From Formicarius rufipectus (lineage: Eukaryota; Chordata; Aves; Passeriformes; Formicariidae), in assembly GCA_013399695.1 (NCBI GenBank), contig VXAU01000186.1, forward strand, positions 1,269,128-1,333,127: a stretch of DNA of 64,000 nucleotides, written 5' to 3'. Both the position numbers and the translations under genes were made by a program. Under the pieces are notes generated by a model. That model searched no databases and had not been told where the DNA came from. It saw nothing but the letters and a program-made list of their open reading frames with translations. Shown here piece by piece: positions 1 to 21,331 of this stretch; the stretch's first letter is position 1, and each line of letters starts with the position of its first letter.

Positions 1-580
1 GGTACCAGACTGTAACACCAGGCTCTTAGTCATGGGCACAGGAATTCTCAGGTTTTACCCTATGAAAGGAGGGTTCCTCAGCCTGCCTCAAATAAATGCC
101 TTTCTAGAAAGCAGACTGAATGCTTGGATTCTGTGCTGGGAGAGTTGTATAGCCCTTTGCCAAAAGATGAGTTTTTCTTCCATGCTCCATCCAGTGCTAA
201 AGCACTAGTCAATTAGCCAGGTGCAACAGCCTGCACGGTAGTACACAGGACTGTGCACAACACCCTTATTGATATATAAATGGAGATGCTGAACACAGTT
301 TATTTTAAAAGTTTAGCTTTAGCTAATGCACATCAACCTTCAAGCCAGAAAAGCAGTGGAAGGACTGTGCAGCAAAAGAAATAAGGTAGTATCTGAATAC
401 AGTATCTACCAGCAAAATGAACTCCCACAAAGCAACGTTATTCTAAAGATTTTAAGCCTCCATCTCTGATTCAGATCACATTTCAGTAAAACTCTCAATA
501 GAAGCATGAAATTAAAATGAGGAATGTAAAGCTATTGGATCTGTTTTAAATTAAAGCATTACTCTAACATTTCCCTTTAG
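1..580 (+). other. MYH11: MYH11 intron upstream of the last shared exon
   Basis: Non-coding sequence ending in the TTCCCTTTAG acceptor at 571-580. I see no exon or recognisable repeat in it. The preceding MYH11 exon is outside the window. Confidence 0.7.
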
Positions 581-3500
581 GCCGAGAAGGGCAACACACG
601 ACTCAAGCAACTGAAACGGCAGCTGGAGGAGGCTGAGGAAGAGTCTCAGCGGATCAATGCAAACCGCAGGAAGCTGCAGAGAGAGCTGGATGAAGCCACT
701 GAGAGCAACGAAGCCCTGGGCCGTGAGGTTGCAGCACTGAAGAGCAAGCTCAGGTAGAGTGCCCTTGTCCAGGATACCCCTTCCCACTCACTGATAGCCT
801 TGAAATTTAGAGCTAAACTATAGAAGTGGAAAAACAATCTGTCAAGTAAAGACCAGAGTGATGATGCTGCAAGGTTACTCGTTCCCTGTTACTAGCTTGG
901 CACACAGAATGAAAGGCCAGAGTCAGAAGCAAAGTGCATTTCTTACAGTGCAAGCAGTCTCAGGATTTCAGCTGTGAGATGAACAACTGTGACAACATGG
1001 CACAGGCCTTATTCTTCTCTAATCAAAACTCCTGCTGGCTTAAATCAGAACAGAATTAGGCTTGGTTGCTTCTTGAAAACACTCCTATAATGGCTGTATC
1101 TATTGTACAGAAGCAGTCACAAAAGGGTAGAAATGCTTGTGCTTTTCACACTTTCACACATGCACAACTCACAGACAACACCCATAAACAGTGTTAGACA
1201 ACATCACAGGTGTCAAAAGGCAAAGCATATCAAATGACTCTTATTACAAAGCCTCTGTGGACTTTCCCACAAAGGGATTCAGTGTCATCAGACCAAGGAA
1301 ACATCAAAATGTCCCTCTGCATTTTCTTATTCAAACTGACTGAGAAAAAGATAAAGCTGTGATCAGTCAGCTACACACCCGAGTTCTCCTGCACTCACTG
1401 GGTTTGAAAACACCAGCTCGCCAAAATAACCTGAGTTATAAAAAAAGTGCTCCATCTGCATCATTATACCCTTATACCAAAATTCTGCTTTCTACCTAAG
1501 CCCAACAGTATGTCAGATGAAAAAACACTTGTCTAGTTGTGTTCTCAAAGTAGTTTGCCAGAGTGTTTACCAGTAACATGCTTCAGATGGGGATTCCCTT
1601 CCAAGTGAGGTTATGGATGTGGTAACCTTTTCCATTAACACCATCTTGGGTAGTACATGCTCCTGGCTGCTTTTCAAAGCAGTGACTGTATCCAGCCCTT
1701 TTTGCATAGAACACCGTAAGGCTCATTATTGTTTTATCTACATGTAATGTAATTGGCTGTAATGTACTTTGTTTAATTATTTAAAAGTAATTAGCTACCT
1801 CTGACCATGACCATGTGCTTAGTATAACTGCCCCGGACTCTTTATCTCTGTTTCAGAGGGACACAGGAACCTTCGCATGACTAAGCAGGTACCATGCCTT
1901 CAACTTTGCAGCTAGCTTGTATTGCACAAATTTCCATTTTCTCTGGCCCTGGTTAAAATTCTGTGAGGTTTCTGCAAACTGTGAAGGCTTGGATATCTTG
2001 GCATTAATCTGTTTTATCAAAAGAGACAAATATTACAATAATCTAGCTACCACCACCTGTTCCTCAGTGATACATCTTTCTTACAAGTAGGTTATGTACT
2101 GACGTAGACTTACCATTGTTGCATTCTCACAAGCTCTACCAACAGAGTACCTAAGGAAGTACTCTGACTTTTTCTGCATGAAAATGGTTTGGGGTTTTTT
2201 TTGCACATCATCTTTGTGCACTGCCACAAAGATTAATTTTTTTTTCAAATACAATACACCATTGATTAGTAAAATTGATTAAAAGGACTAATGAGTATGA
2301 AGTGTCACAGCATGTCACCAGAGTTACACAGTACTTCTTACGCCTACTGTAATGCTGACTCTAAGGTAAGAGTCCATCTAATTCACGTAAGATTTTGGAC
2401 TACCTTACTTGCATGTGATTTGTCACACACCACACAGTCACAAACAAAAGAAGAAGTCTTGCCTTTCATTACGAAGCACTCTGTGCCTGCATTACTTACA
2501 AACAGCTGTTACTCAGGCTTTTAGAGATATTTTGCAGACATTACATTGCTTGTCTACTGTTATTAAAATACAGAGCACGGGCACAGAAATTAAAGCTGAC
2601 ACTGTAACCTAGCACAGCACATTATACTTTATCACACTCTGGAGATAGGAATACCTGCTGCTGCAAAAATTAAAGAGCTATTGCCTTGTAATATTTGTAT
2701 ATTTTCTATTTTATATATGCTGGATTTTGCTGTGAATACACAAATATTTAAAGATGATGTCTTGTCCTTGCATGTGCCTTTTAGTCAGCCTGGTCTTTCC
2801 AGTCAGACTGTTACTCAAGCACTACTCCAATAGCACTCGTTCAAAGGCAGATTCAATACAGAGGTGCTAAACAAACACTGATGCTTACAGCTTGTCTCAG
2901 CTATATGCATTATTCTAAAGGTACTAATGCCAGTGACCACATGAATATTATCAAACACAAACCTCCTTAAGAGGAACAGACATAAACAAAAGGTGGTTAT
3001 CCAGAGGGCCAATACCAGTTTAAAAAACTGGTAAGTTTATGCATCCTGCAACAGTTTGTTAGTAAGCAGATAGTGTGTGACAAGGACTTTGTAGCCAGAA
3101 CTGTAGTGCACAATTTGGTTAGACACTCTTGCTGTTGTTTCCCCCAGTCCCATGTTCTCTTACAGCAGTTCAGAGAATTACTGCAGCACAAAGAGCTATC
3201 TTACAGATGACTCATGAGTCACTGAGTCCAGACAGCACAATCCAAAGGGGTAAAGAGCTCTATCTTTATTTAAAAAGAGTTAATGAATTAGAACTTTCTT
3301 GCTAAACAATAAGTATCTGCTGCCATAAAATAGTAGTTACTGCTGTTAGCCAGGGCAGAAGTAGCATACCCTTGTGTTCAGTACATGCCATCAGCACCAG
3401 AACAACCACGGTTAACTAACAGCAGATCTTAAATGAAGCTTTATTACCCAGCTAATTGTGTTGTTCACACCGAAGTTTAAGGGGAGAATTGTGGAAAACA

Positions 3501-4869
3501 GACTACACATCATATTTCCACCCTGGAAACACAGATTTGTGGCTCTGAAATAAGATAGTCCAGCCAATGTTCCTACCCACTTTCCTCCTATGGAAGACTG
3601 AGCTTTGGATTTAAATAGCTGCAGAAAGGACACTGGCTTAGTCTTTTGCAAGGACAAGACAAGCCTTTAAATATTTATGCATGATTGCTGTACCCAAAAG
3701 TGCAGTCTCGGATATATTTAACACCAAATTAGTAATTTTGGCACAACATTCAGTGATCATGAATTTATTTTATTGCTTATGTCTGTGGTCTCAAGCCTTT
3801 ACAAAGGTTTGCTTAATGGGGGGCAAGTGAGAGGCCCTGTTACAAAACTGAGGTGCTTTGTAGCACAGTAGCAATGGAGGCCAAGAAGAGACAAACCCAT
3901 CTTCTGTCTCACTTGCTCACACCTCCCCAAAAAATTAACCTTGAGGACCAAAGTGTCCCTGCATTGGGATGTGGCTATGAAATATATGGGGATGGGAGGG
4001 AGATGGGAGAAGAAAATGGGATATGGTGGGGGAAAGCATTTTCTGTGAGACACTTGCACCGCTAAGCATCAGTACCTGGGTCACAAACACAGTTCCAAAG
4101 CAGTGATGGTTTCCTTTCTCAACTGGGAAAGACACTGGAGTTACTCTCAACTAGGGTGTCATACCTGTCAAAGCACCCGTGGTGCTCTGACCAGTGTAGT
4201 CTTTGCAGAGAACTGTGGGCTCAGAAATGCCTGTGGACATCCACAGCACTGCTCCAGTCCCAGGGCTTCCAGCAACTGGTGGGCTTACCCAGATGGCAGT
4301 ACAAGCCTGCTCTCTCTCCTTCTCTTCTGGAGGGACAGGAGAGACACTCCCCTGCTGTTGTGAGTGCAAGCAGCACCTTTTTCCATTCCTTCCAAACACA
4401 ATCAGTTGCTGTTCCCATAGGGGAAACAGTGAAATGAAGGGTAGAGTAGGGGTGATTTGGGGCAGATGAGACTATTTAGAGGAGAGCAAAAACACAAGCA
4501 CAAGAACAGGAATCCCATCACAGTTCCAAGCAACTGGGAGTCTCAACCTGTTCACAAATTACTCTTACATACTACAAAACAGAAAGTTGTTACAGAGGCC
4601 CACAGACCTTGGCTTTTCAGCATTTAAAACCACCAGCCCCACAGGTCCTGTTACAAAAGTCTCTGCTTATTTGTGAGGACCTCAAATGACCTAACAATTG
4701 ATTTTTTCTTTCTTTCCCCTCTTACTGCAGGAGGGGAAATGAGCCAGCATCTTTTGCCCCACCACGCAGATCTGGAGGCAGAAGAATAATTGAGAATGCA
4801 ACAGATGGAGGGGATGATGAAATGGATGCAAGAGATGGAGATTTCAATGGAACAAAAGCCAGTGAATAA
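581..4869 (+). CDS. MYH11: MYH11 3' end (smooth-muscle myosin heavy chain), partial
   Basis: Smooth-muscle myosin heavy chain, the actin-based motor of smooth muscle filaments. Only the 3' end is in the window; the head and most of the rod lie to the left. Exon 581-753 begins after a TTTAG acceptor and encodes heptad-rich rod sequence starting AEKGNTRLKQLKRQLEEAEE and ending KSKL plus a split arginine codon (phase 2, donor GTAGAG at 754). It can join the terminal SM1 exon 4731-4869 (RRGNEPASFAPP through GTKASE, stop TAA) or the short exon 1857-1888. The RSGGRR and DFNG...KASE tail identifies MYH11 rather than the non-muscle paralogues MYH9, MYH10 and MYH14. It is convergent with NDE1. Identity is secure; the exon pairs join in frame. 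Confidence 0.95.
754..4730 (+). other. MYH11: MYH11 penultimate intron, holds the SM2 exon
   Basis: About 4 kb of intron between the last shared rod exon and the SM1 terminal exon. Apart from the small SM2 exon near 1857 it shows only AT-rich sequence and short spurious frames. Elements controlling the SM1/SM2 choice would be expected here, but none can be named by eye. Confidence 0.7.
1857..1888 (+). CDS. MYH11: MYH11 alternative SM2 tail exon (short)
   Basis: Candidate for the alternatively spliced exon that gives the SM2 isoform its short non-helical tail. It sits between a CTGTTTCAG acceptor and a CAG|GTACCA donor, inside the intron between the last rod exon and the SM1 terminal exon. 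The phase from 753 is completed by its first A (Arg), followed by GTQEPSHD and a stop. It resembles the mammalian tail GPPPQETSQ around CAGGAA...CTTCGCA, but the exon is 32 nt; the mammalian exon is, from memory, 39 nt. Its position, splice sites and stop support the call; no transcript evidence is available here. Confidence 0.65.
4731..4869 (+). CDS. MYH11: MYH11 terminal exon, SM1 tail
   Basis: Last coding exon of the SM1 isoform, after a CTTACTGCAG acceptor. The first G completes the split Arg codon from the exon ending at 753. The 46 codons encode a basic segment (RRSGGRR), then an acidic one (GGDDEMDARDGD) ending GTKASE and TAA. This is the typical 43-residue-class non-helical tailpiece of SM1, which affects filament assembly in the known family. 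Confidence 0.95.
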
Positions 4870-5405
4870 ACACGCTTAAAAAATTGCACTGCAGCAGGGG
4901 GAGGGAGGATGATATTAGCACTGTATAAGTCTACTCTTAGTGTCAAGGTCACATACACCCACTCCTCTGACAGATAAAAGCACAACTGCCTTGTCTCCAG
5001 TGTATAGACTGATGTTAAAAGTACTCCAAAACTATTTTACCAGGAAGTGAATTTGAAAAGGTGGGGTTTTTTAACAGAGTAATTCACTTTGAGAATCTTC
5101 CAGAAAGTGAGACTTAAATCCCAGTGAACTGTAGTCTACATAGGATTTGTTAAGACTGTTGCAGGGAAAAAAAAAAAAGGCACTGGTCATTTTCTTAACC
5201 TTTTCTTAAACTTTCATTTTGAGTACTCAATTAATATAAGGTTTTTTCCTGGTTACTACACCCCTGATGCACAATTCACAAGGTGGAAGTGCCTTTTTAA
5301 TCACTTACTGAAAAATATCATTTGTTCAAATTAAGTCAACTGTTACAGTTTTATATGCACCATGGATGTGCTTACACACTAATAAAAGGCTATAAAAACG
5401 ACTCG
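4870..5405 (+). other. MYH11: MYH11 3' UTR
   Basis: Non-coding sequence after the SM1 stop. It ends just beyond an AATAAA at 5381-5386, which is followed by a GT-rich stretch (GTGTTCTTGTGTGC), the usual layout of a polyadenylation site. The exact cleavage point is inferred. Confidence 0.7.
5381..5386 (+). terminator. MYH11: MYH11 polyadenylation signal
   Basis: Canonical AATAAA about 510 nt after the SM1 stop, with a GU-rich downstream element within 30 nt. It is the best candidate for the 3' end of MYH11 mRNA. Confidence 0.7.
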
Positions 5406-6597
5406 TGTTCTTGTGTGCAGGTGTCACTTGGGTTCAGTACAGCTTGAAGGGAATGAGGGATGCAGCAGAGCTTCTCTGAAACTGAAATACTTCTTGGAAA
5501 AAGGTCACCTGTAATCATTAGAACAAAACACTGATTTCCTCCTAAGCAATTGCTTTTGAAGAGATACAAAAAAGTATGTACACTGAGCTGAAAGTAAAAT
5601 GACATGAAGTGCTTGGGAGGGGTTTGATTACCTCATGGACACACAGGGCTGAGGTGTCCATGGATGTATCCAAGGGCTGACAGACATGACCCAGGACCTG
5701 CAGGAGCTGGAAAGCAGGCTGGGCCCTAAGTGTCCGTGTTTAGGCAACTGAACTCACTCATGAAGTCTGCTATGTGTAGAAATATTTCCACCTAAAGCCT
5801 CTAAAGCAGGCTGAAAACAGAAACAGCAGCCCACACTGAATGCAGGGATCCACGCCAAGCTCTTCTGCATTAAGGGATCAGCACACAGTTACTTTTTATT
5901 TTTGGAGCACTTTAACAAGACCACAACCTACTCCTGGGAACTACCAGGACCTACCATAAAGCCATGCAGCTCGAGCACTTTCAGACAGCAGCAGCTTTGT
6001 GATCACAGAGGGGCAGTAGGGAGCCACACACAGCAGAGCAGGATGTAAAATTGCTCCAAACAGAAATGCAGAACTTACTTCATGCCTTCCATGGAACAGC
6101 AAGTGAATCTTCAGTAGTGCGACTACAGGGAGAGCAAATCACGCAAAAACATCCACCTTGACAGCTAAAGCAATCACCTTCTAAATCTAAGCACTGTTCC
6201 AGAAGGTACAGAGATCACAAACTGAAAATTCAGACTGGGCACCATTCAGCCAGCAGAATTCAGAGCCCAGAGAATTCTCTCTGCTCATGAAAGAGTAAAG
6301 AAGAATCCATTTGGAGCAATTAAGATGACAAGCTACAGTAGAGGGGGGGTAGGAGCTGCTGTATCTAAGGCTGCTTCACTGCTTGATCAGGCACACAGCC
6401 CAGCTCTATAAAGATGCCCAAGAGCTGGCTGTTAAACACAGTTTGGGAGACTGCATGTGTGGGAACAAGGACAGCAAGCAAGTCAGACTTCATCTAAAAT
6501 GGTCTTAAGCACCAGTGCTTGAAGCAGAACCAGAAAACTGAACATGGAGCCCTTCAAAGAGGAATTCTTCTAGAAAACTCCCAAGCATAATTGTAGA

Positions 6598-6670
6598 AGT
6601 TAGTCTGATGGACAAAGCACTGCCCTACCACTTAAGAAACACAGGTTCCAGTCCCTCTTCAGCAAAGCTT
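6598..6670 (+). repeat. tRNA-like SINE remnant
   Basis: A degraded tRNA-like stretch. An A-box-like AGTCTGATGGAC is followed about 35 nt later by a B-box-like GGTTCCAGTCCC, then sequence resembling the body of a CORE/MIR-type SINE (CTCTTCAGCAAAG). It does not fold into a credible complete tRNA by eye, so I call it a SINE fossil rather than a tRNA gene. The family is not assignable. Confidence 0.4.
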
Positions 6671-7029
6671 ATGACAGAATAGGGAGTCAGAGTTGCTCTG
6701 GTAACACCACAGAAAGCAGAGTCTTTCCAGAGTCTTTCTGTAGCTGAACTAAAAGTGCCTCTCCAGAAAAAAAAAAGTTCCTCTCCATGCAATTACAAAG
6801 GTGACTGTTCTGGACTACATTATTTTGACAATTATCAATAGCATATCCACCCCTAGTCTTCTAATTGCACCTGTAGTCACATTAATAACATATCTGTAAA
6901 ATATAAAATACCAGAACAGCCACAATTTTACAACCTTCTACCTTATCTCAATGCTGTGTCTCAATCTGACAAGTCAATTTGCTCTCCAAGCAGGTAAGTT
7001 CTGGCAGGATAAGGAAAATGCAACTTGTC

Positions 7030-7300
7030 TTCATAGAAGGGTTTGAGTTGAAAAGGACATTTAGAGGTCATCCAGTTCAACCTGCAGTGAGCAGGGACAT
7101 CTTCAACTAGATCACGTTGCTCAGAGCCCTGTCCAACCTGACCATGAATGTTCCCAGGGATGAGGCATCCACCACCTCTCTGGGCAACCCATTTCAGTGT
7201 TTCACAAACTTCACTGTAAACTAATTCTTCCCTATACCCAACTTAAATTGATTCTCTTTTATCTTAAAACCATTGCCCTTTGCCCTATTGCAACAGTGTC
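7030..7300 (-). repeat. CR1 LINE 3' fragment
   Basis: Reads as the reverse complement of the well-known CR1 3' region. It has CATAGAAGGGTTTGAGTTG then AAAAGGACAT...GGTCATCCAGTTCAACCTGC, then GGGATGAGGCATCCACCACC and CTCTGGGCAACCCATTTCAG, then the CCCTTTGCCCTATTGC block. It is diverged and 5'-truncated, as is normal for avian CR1. The short + strand frame starting at 7197 is repeat-derived, not a gene. Confidence 0.85.
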
Positions 7301-7564
7301 AGAGGACAATTTTGAGTTCATGATTTTAAGAGAGAGAAATGCCACTACAAAGCACTGTAATTCCAGAGACATCTTTAGCTATGGCAATATTTACATTGTT
7401 TAGGGTAGGAAACAACGAGAAGATGGATGTAGGAAAATCTTTGCATGATTCAGCAAAACAAACAGTATCTCTTCATTTATCAGAAACAGATGAGAAACTG
7501 ATAACAAACAACTGTGTATAAATCACAGTAACAACCTGCAAAAAACCTCAAACTTCATCAACAA

Positions 7565-8828
7565 CTACCACTCAAAATAAGCTTTATTCTGCTCCCCAGT
7601 TAAGCCAACTTTATAGGTAGACTGAAGAATGAAAATAATCCGTGGTTATTACAAATTCCAGAGAAATATGCATCAGTGGCTGTTTTCACAGCATTTTCTT
7701 AAACAAACAAACAAAAAAAACACCAAGCCAATTTATGTACTGTTTTGTCAAATAAGCTTTCCTCATCCCCTGCCACAAAAAACCCATCATAAAAACTGTT
7801 AGTCATGATTACTTTTGCAAGTACAGGTTTCCATAAAATACATTAACACTGTGAATGAACCCATTCCATTTAAAAAACAAATTCAAATGCAGTAATATTT
7901 TACAGGGGAAAATATCTAATTTAAAAATAATTCTCTACTCATATACACTTATCTAGCACAAACGTTTCAGGTTAAAAAAAATTTCTATATTAGTAACAGC
8001 TGAAAGCAAATATTCACAAATAAAAGAAAAAAAATCACTAACACCCAAGGCACATTAATAAGGGGAAGTTTGTAAAGCAGTAAACCCCACCTATTACAAT
8101 TTTAGAACTAGAAACTCAGGTCTCTGGCTTCCTTCAACTGCCAGGCTTTGTGGGCCACTGTATGGAAAAAAATATGTCTGTATGTTAAGCCAATCTCAAG
8201 TTTCCCACCTTGCTCTTGGATCCCCTGAGCTCTCAGCATGAGGAATGTCTCACCTCTAACCATGACCTGTTCTTAATGGCAAATCATTGCTTACAGAAAC
8301 ATCTTGCCACTACAGAGCCAGGGTTTTGTGCAGCAACATTATGACCAGCAAACATCCCACGAGGAGCTGAGCAGCTTCCCTGCAGAAATACACCTTTCTC
8401 CACATAAAAACACTGCTCTGATTTGGGTGACAGCAGCACACAACACCCATGACAGAAGGTAGAATTCAAGCCAGAACACCCTGGTGCTGTATTAACACCA
8501 AAAGCCAAAGCCTGAGGAGCTGCATAAGGAATACGGTCTCTGCTGTAGGCAGAAGGACAATGGCTTTGGCAGTGTCAAAAGAAGCAACCTTCAAGGAGCT
8601 ATTTACAGCAGCTGATGCAGGAAGCGATTCTCAGTCCTGCACTCCAGGCAGCATTGCTTTGTCACCCAACCCACCCAGCACACAGGGCAAGGCCAAGGAG
8701 GCCACTGCTAATTGTAGCTTCTTGTTCAGTTCTCACCTACCCTGACTGCTGCCTGCTTGCTCACTGAGAGTCTCTTTAAAACTAAAGTCTGAAATATACA
8801 TTTCCTTTTCCAAAGTTAACCAGGCTTT
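7565..8828 (-). other. NDE1: NDE1 3' UTR (inferred)
   Basis: Sequence between the NDE1 stop and the candidate AATAAA. It is AT-rich with short A runs, including an AAAC repeat near 7704-7716, and has no convincing exon. The frames at 8284-8508 and 8449-8745 are chance. Confidence 0.5.
7583..7588 (-). terminator. NDE1: NDE1 polyadenylation signal
   Basis: TTTATT on the + strand, that is AATAAA on the NDE1 strand, about 1.24 kb beyond the NDE1 stop. I saw no better canonical hexamer between it and the stop. Confidence 0.55.
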
Positions 8829-17766
<8,938 letters not shown>

Positions 17767-17810
17767 GATGAGTCCTCAAAGTTTAAACCTCCTCTCTCAT
17801 TTTTCAGCCC
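17767..17810 (-). other. NDE1: NDE1 5' UTR part of the first coding exon
   Basis: The exon with the start codon has an acceptor AATTTTCCAG just above 17810, so translation begins in an internal exon and at least one non-coding exon lies upstream. This 44-nt leader carries a small upstream ORF listed separately. Confidence 0.75.
17783..17800 (-). promoter_or_regulatory. NDE1: Short uORF in NDE1 leader
   Basis: ATG with five sense codons (MREEV) and TAA, ending 16 nt before the NDE1 start. The ATG has A at -3 and A at +4, a moderate context. It may dampen NDE1 translation; this is inference from position only. Confidence 0.45.
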
Positions 17811-20800
17811 CTGGAAAATTAAAGGATTAAGCTTAAGAAGGAAGGCAATGCTACCTCAGTCCTTGCTGCTGCAAAGAACACAATAAAAGAACACAATGGT
17901 CCCAAATGGGAATGACATGTGGAAGAGGCACAGGAGAATCAGGAATCTCAGGTGGTCACTCCCACTTGAAGACTTAAGTATCAAGACACCACAACTAAAT
18001 AAATGCCCTGTGATATGCATGATGAACTCTAATAAACAGATCAGTGGCAAATATCATTTTATATGAGATAGTCTTAACAGAGAAACATCAAACCTAGTGC
18101 CCTGCATAATCTGCCCATGACCAAGCCTGGGTGGGACAAGGATTCCACAGACATTATCAGTTTAAGAGAAACTAAATTAGATCAAGAACAGCAAATAAAG
18201 GTGGAACTGAACAATTCATGACAATGCAGTTGTCAGAAAACTGTATCATTGAAATCTAACGACAGAAGAAACACAATTCTACCACGTTTCTGCTCCAGCT
18301 CTACGTGGCAAAACATTTCCTAGAAGTAATCCTGATGGAACACAGAGGAAAAGATAGCCAAAACCTTCAAAGATCACTTAGATGTCAGTCCTGCCTTCTA
18401 CTGCTATATGATACTCATAAAATGCTGGAGTAGATCCTCTGAGCAGCTAAAAAAAAGTACATCCACTGTACATTCATTGAACTCAATGGAAAAAAATTAT
18501 TCATAGCCTGTGTCAAGACTTTCCTCTCCCAAAATTCACCCAGCATAAACAGCATTAACAGCCATCTATTTAGTAACTCCACCGAGACAAGCCAAAGTAA
18601 TTCTTACCTCTACTACAGACAAGAGTGTCAAGTACTCAAAGCAGTCTGGCAATCTGAAGTCCAATTCTTACATACCCAAGCAATGCCACAAAGCACAAGC
18701 CCAGCAATTATCAGATTATCGAGCAAAGCGTCACAGCTGAGTGGGCTGTGCCCACATACCTCAGTGCACTGTCTCAGCCACACACTCACAGAAACCCCAT
18801 TAACTTAGAAGGGCAGCTGGCAGGTGAAGGAAAAAAGTTACCAAGCTTTAGTTTTTATAATTTGGCTTGACATGAAATGTTCATTAGACAAAGCTACATG
18901 TCTTCCTTCTAACAGGTAAAACCACTCTGTGGTGTACTGACACATTTCCAGCATGAAGTCTCAGTGCTGCTGCTCTCTGTATTTACAGAGGAATGCACTG
19001 GAGGAAAAAAAAAAAAAAAGAGAGGAAAAAAAGTATGACTAAGGAGAAGTGGTTTTACAAATAGTACTCTTGCCCATTAAAAATAAAATAACCACCAAGC
19101 ATAATTAACATTCTTGACCTAGGACAGTTTATGACACATCTACTCTGTTATTTTTAAGTGAACTGAAAGTCCCTTTGAAGTTAATAAGCATGTTCCTATT
19201 CTTAAGGCACTGTGTACACACACTCCCCAATCCCTGCAGCACACTTTTGAAGAAAAAAACTTCAAAAATTATTTTTTCTGACACAAATGTTATAATAAAT
19301 CCCTATCTGTGCTCAGACAGTCAGCAAAAATAATTCAGACAGGATAAAGATGGAGTGCAAGACATCTTGCTCCCAAAAGCTTTCAAGCAACTCTCTGGAA
19401 CCAAAAGACACAGCTCCCACCATCCTCAAGTCCTGAACATGTCCATATCTGGCTCTTACTTGTGTTTTTATACTGCACTTTGGAAGAACTAAGAGATACT
19501 ACTAATTAGCATTTTTTAAGATTGAAGGGTCACACAGAGAACTTCCCTTAACCGAGCCATAAGACTTGTAAGACTTTCACAGAAGCACAAAGGTGCTGTG
19601 CCCTTTAGTTTCCAGGGATCTTTGTAAACAGGAGATGATGGACCTACTGAGGATGTGATCCACTAACAGTGTACTCTGTTTCATGGTTACCATTACTAAA
19701 TAGTACCTATAATTTAAAATTAATTGTTGAACTGCAAGTACATGGAAGGACTGTGGACCTGTACTTATTCCAGAGATGTGGCCACTGTTCAGTGCCACAG
19801 GCACATGTTTTTTGCCTGCAACACACAAGGAAGACGTATCAGTTTCTCTGTCCACCTGCACATTTTAGCTCTCAGGGATTTTCAAACTAGCCAAAGATGC
19901 AAAACACAAACTGAAAAGAAAAAATCCAAATTTTAGACAAAGTACTAAAGCTTTTCCTGTATTTTTTTCTGAAATTTGTCTAAAAAAAAAATGCAAGAAC
20001 CACCTAAGTATTTCTAAACTGCTTGTAGAAAGGGTAGGGCTCTGACGGTTTGCCCACTGCTGCCTTTGCCCCTGGATTTTTAACACCTTGGAGAAAACAT
20101 GCAAAATGCCAGAAAACAGGAATTCCTCATTGTCCACGCTCACTACAAAAGCCGAGAGGGCAAGGGGGATGAAGGAGTTTTTTGAAATGCTTTGTTAACC
20201 ACTGGAAAAAGTGGAAAAAACAAGCAAAGTTACAGTCTGTAACAGGCTCACTCTGGCTGCAACCTTGTTTTTGCACACATGAAGCCAGAAGAGACATCTG
20301 GCCAGATTTCCTGCGTGCAGGGCTGGTCCCAGGCATTACAAACCCACTACATCACGCAGGAAGTTGAACTGTTCATGGGTGGGGACTGCACCTCTGCAAG
20401 GAGAAAAATACCGCAGCCTAAATGTTTGGAATACAATTGTTTGGAAAACAATTTCATACAAGTGAGAGCACAACTGCAAAATTCCTAAGGGAAAGAAAAA
20501 ATACCAAGAAAGGCCACACACAAAATTACTGAAGGAACTTCAATTTGGAAAGCAGAGTCTGAATTCAGTCAAACTCAGGAGGGCCCCGACTTATTTTGAA
20601 TCAGTCCTACAACAAAGGACTCAAAACAGCCCTGATACTTAACCTCTTTTTTTAACAAAAGAACATTTCAGCTTAGTGAACAACGTTGGCTTATCTTTGT
20701 AGCAATGCCTGACTGTCCAAAAGAAATTCATACTATAATGAAAAAGCAAAAGCAAAATAGTACAACTACCACTGAATTACCCATGACAGAAATGATGAAA

Positions 20801-21330
20801 CTCCTAATTAGACATAGTTTCCAAACCGTAAACTGACACAAAACAAAAGCAAAGAGGCTCCTGAAAAGTTGCTTTTCCATCTTATGGAAACTGCGTTTGC
20901 TTTAAAGAGCCCCCTTGAAAGGGTCTCCCTGCAACACAAGGGCCTATTTTCTTTTGTTTAAGCAATACAAAAGAAAATCACCACAACAGAGAAAGAAAAG
21001 GGAGAGGTCACTGAGTGACTGGATTCCTACAGAATCCCACAGCCAACACTGAATAGAGTTATCAGCTCCTCCAGGCTCTTCTCAGCCAAAAGGCTGAATC
21101 CCGCACAGCCCTCCTCCTCCCAGTGACAAGCCCAGCTCCGACACTTCCCAAGGGCAGTTCTCCCTCCCGGAACGCCCGACCTTGCCGCTTCCAGCTGCGA
21201 GCCAAGAGGGCAGCGCTCGGAGCTCCCCATTCGCACACGGAGCACGCAGCCGGGCGCCAGCCAAACCCGCAGGCTCGGCTCCGCCGCTGCCCTCAGCACC
21301 CGCAGGAGCTCGGGCCGACCCGGAAGGCTG
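17811..21330 (-). other. NDE1: NDE1 5' intron
   Basis: About 3.5 kb between the first coding exon and the CpG-rich candidate promoter. No coding exon or known repeat is recognised. A non-coding first exon and its donor probably fall in the GC-rich part between about 21080 and 21390, but I cannot fix the splice site. Confidence 0.5.
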
Positions 21331-21331
21331 C

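Larger units (their letters stand above)
5410..7565. other. Convergent intergenic spacer MYH11/NDE1
   Basis: About 2.1 kb between the predicted 3' ends of MYH11 (+) and NDE1 (-). It contains no gene that I can support. A tRNA-like SINE remnant near 6600 and a CR1 fragment near 7030-7300 are listed separately; the rest is unremarkable. Confidence 0.6.

Noticed and set aside
6598..6670. Functional tRNA gene
   Set aside because: Acceptor and anticodon stems do not pair convincingly and no clear anticodon is visible; a SINE remnant is more likely.
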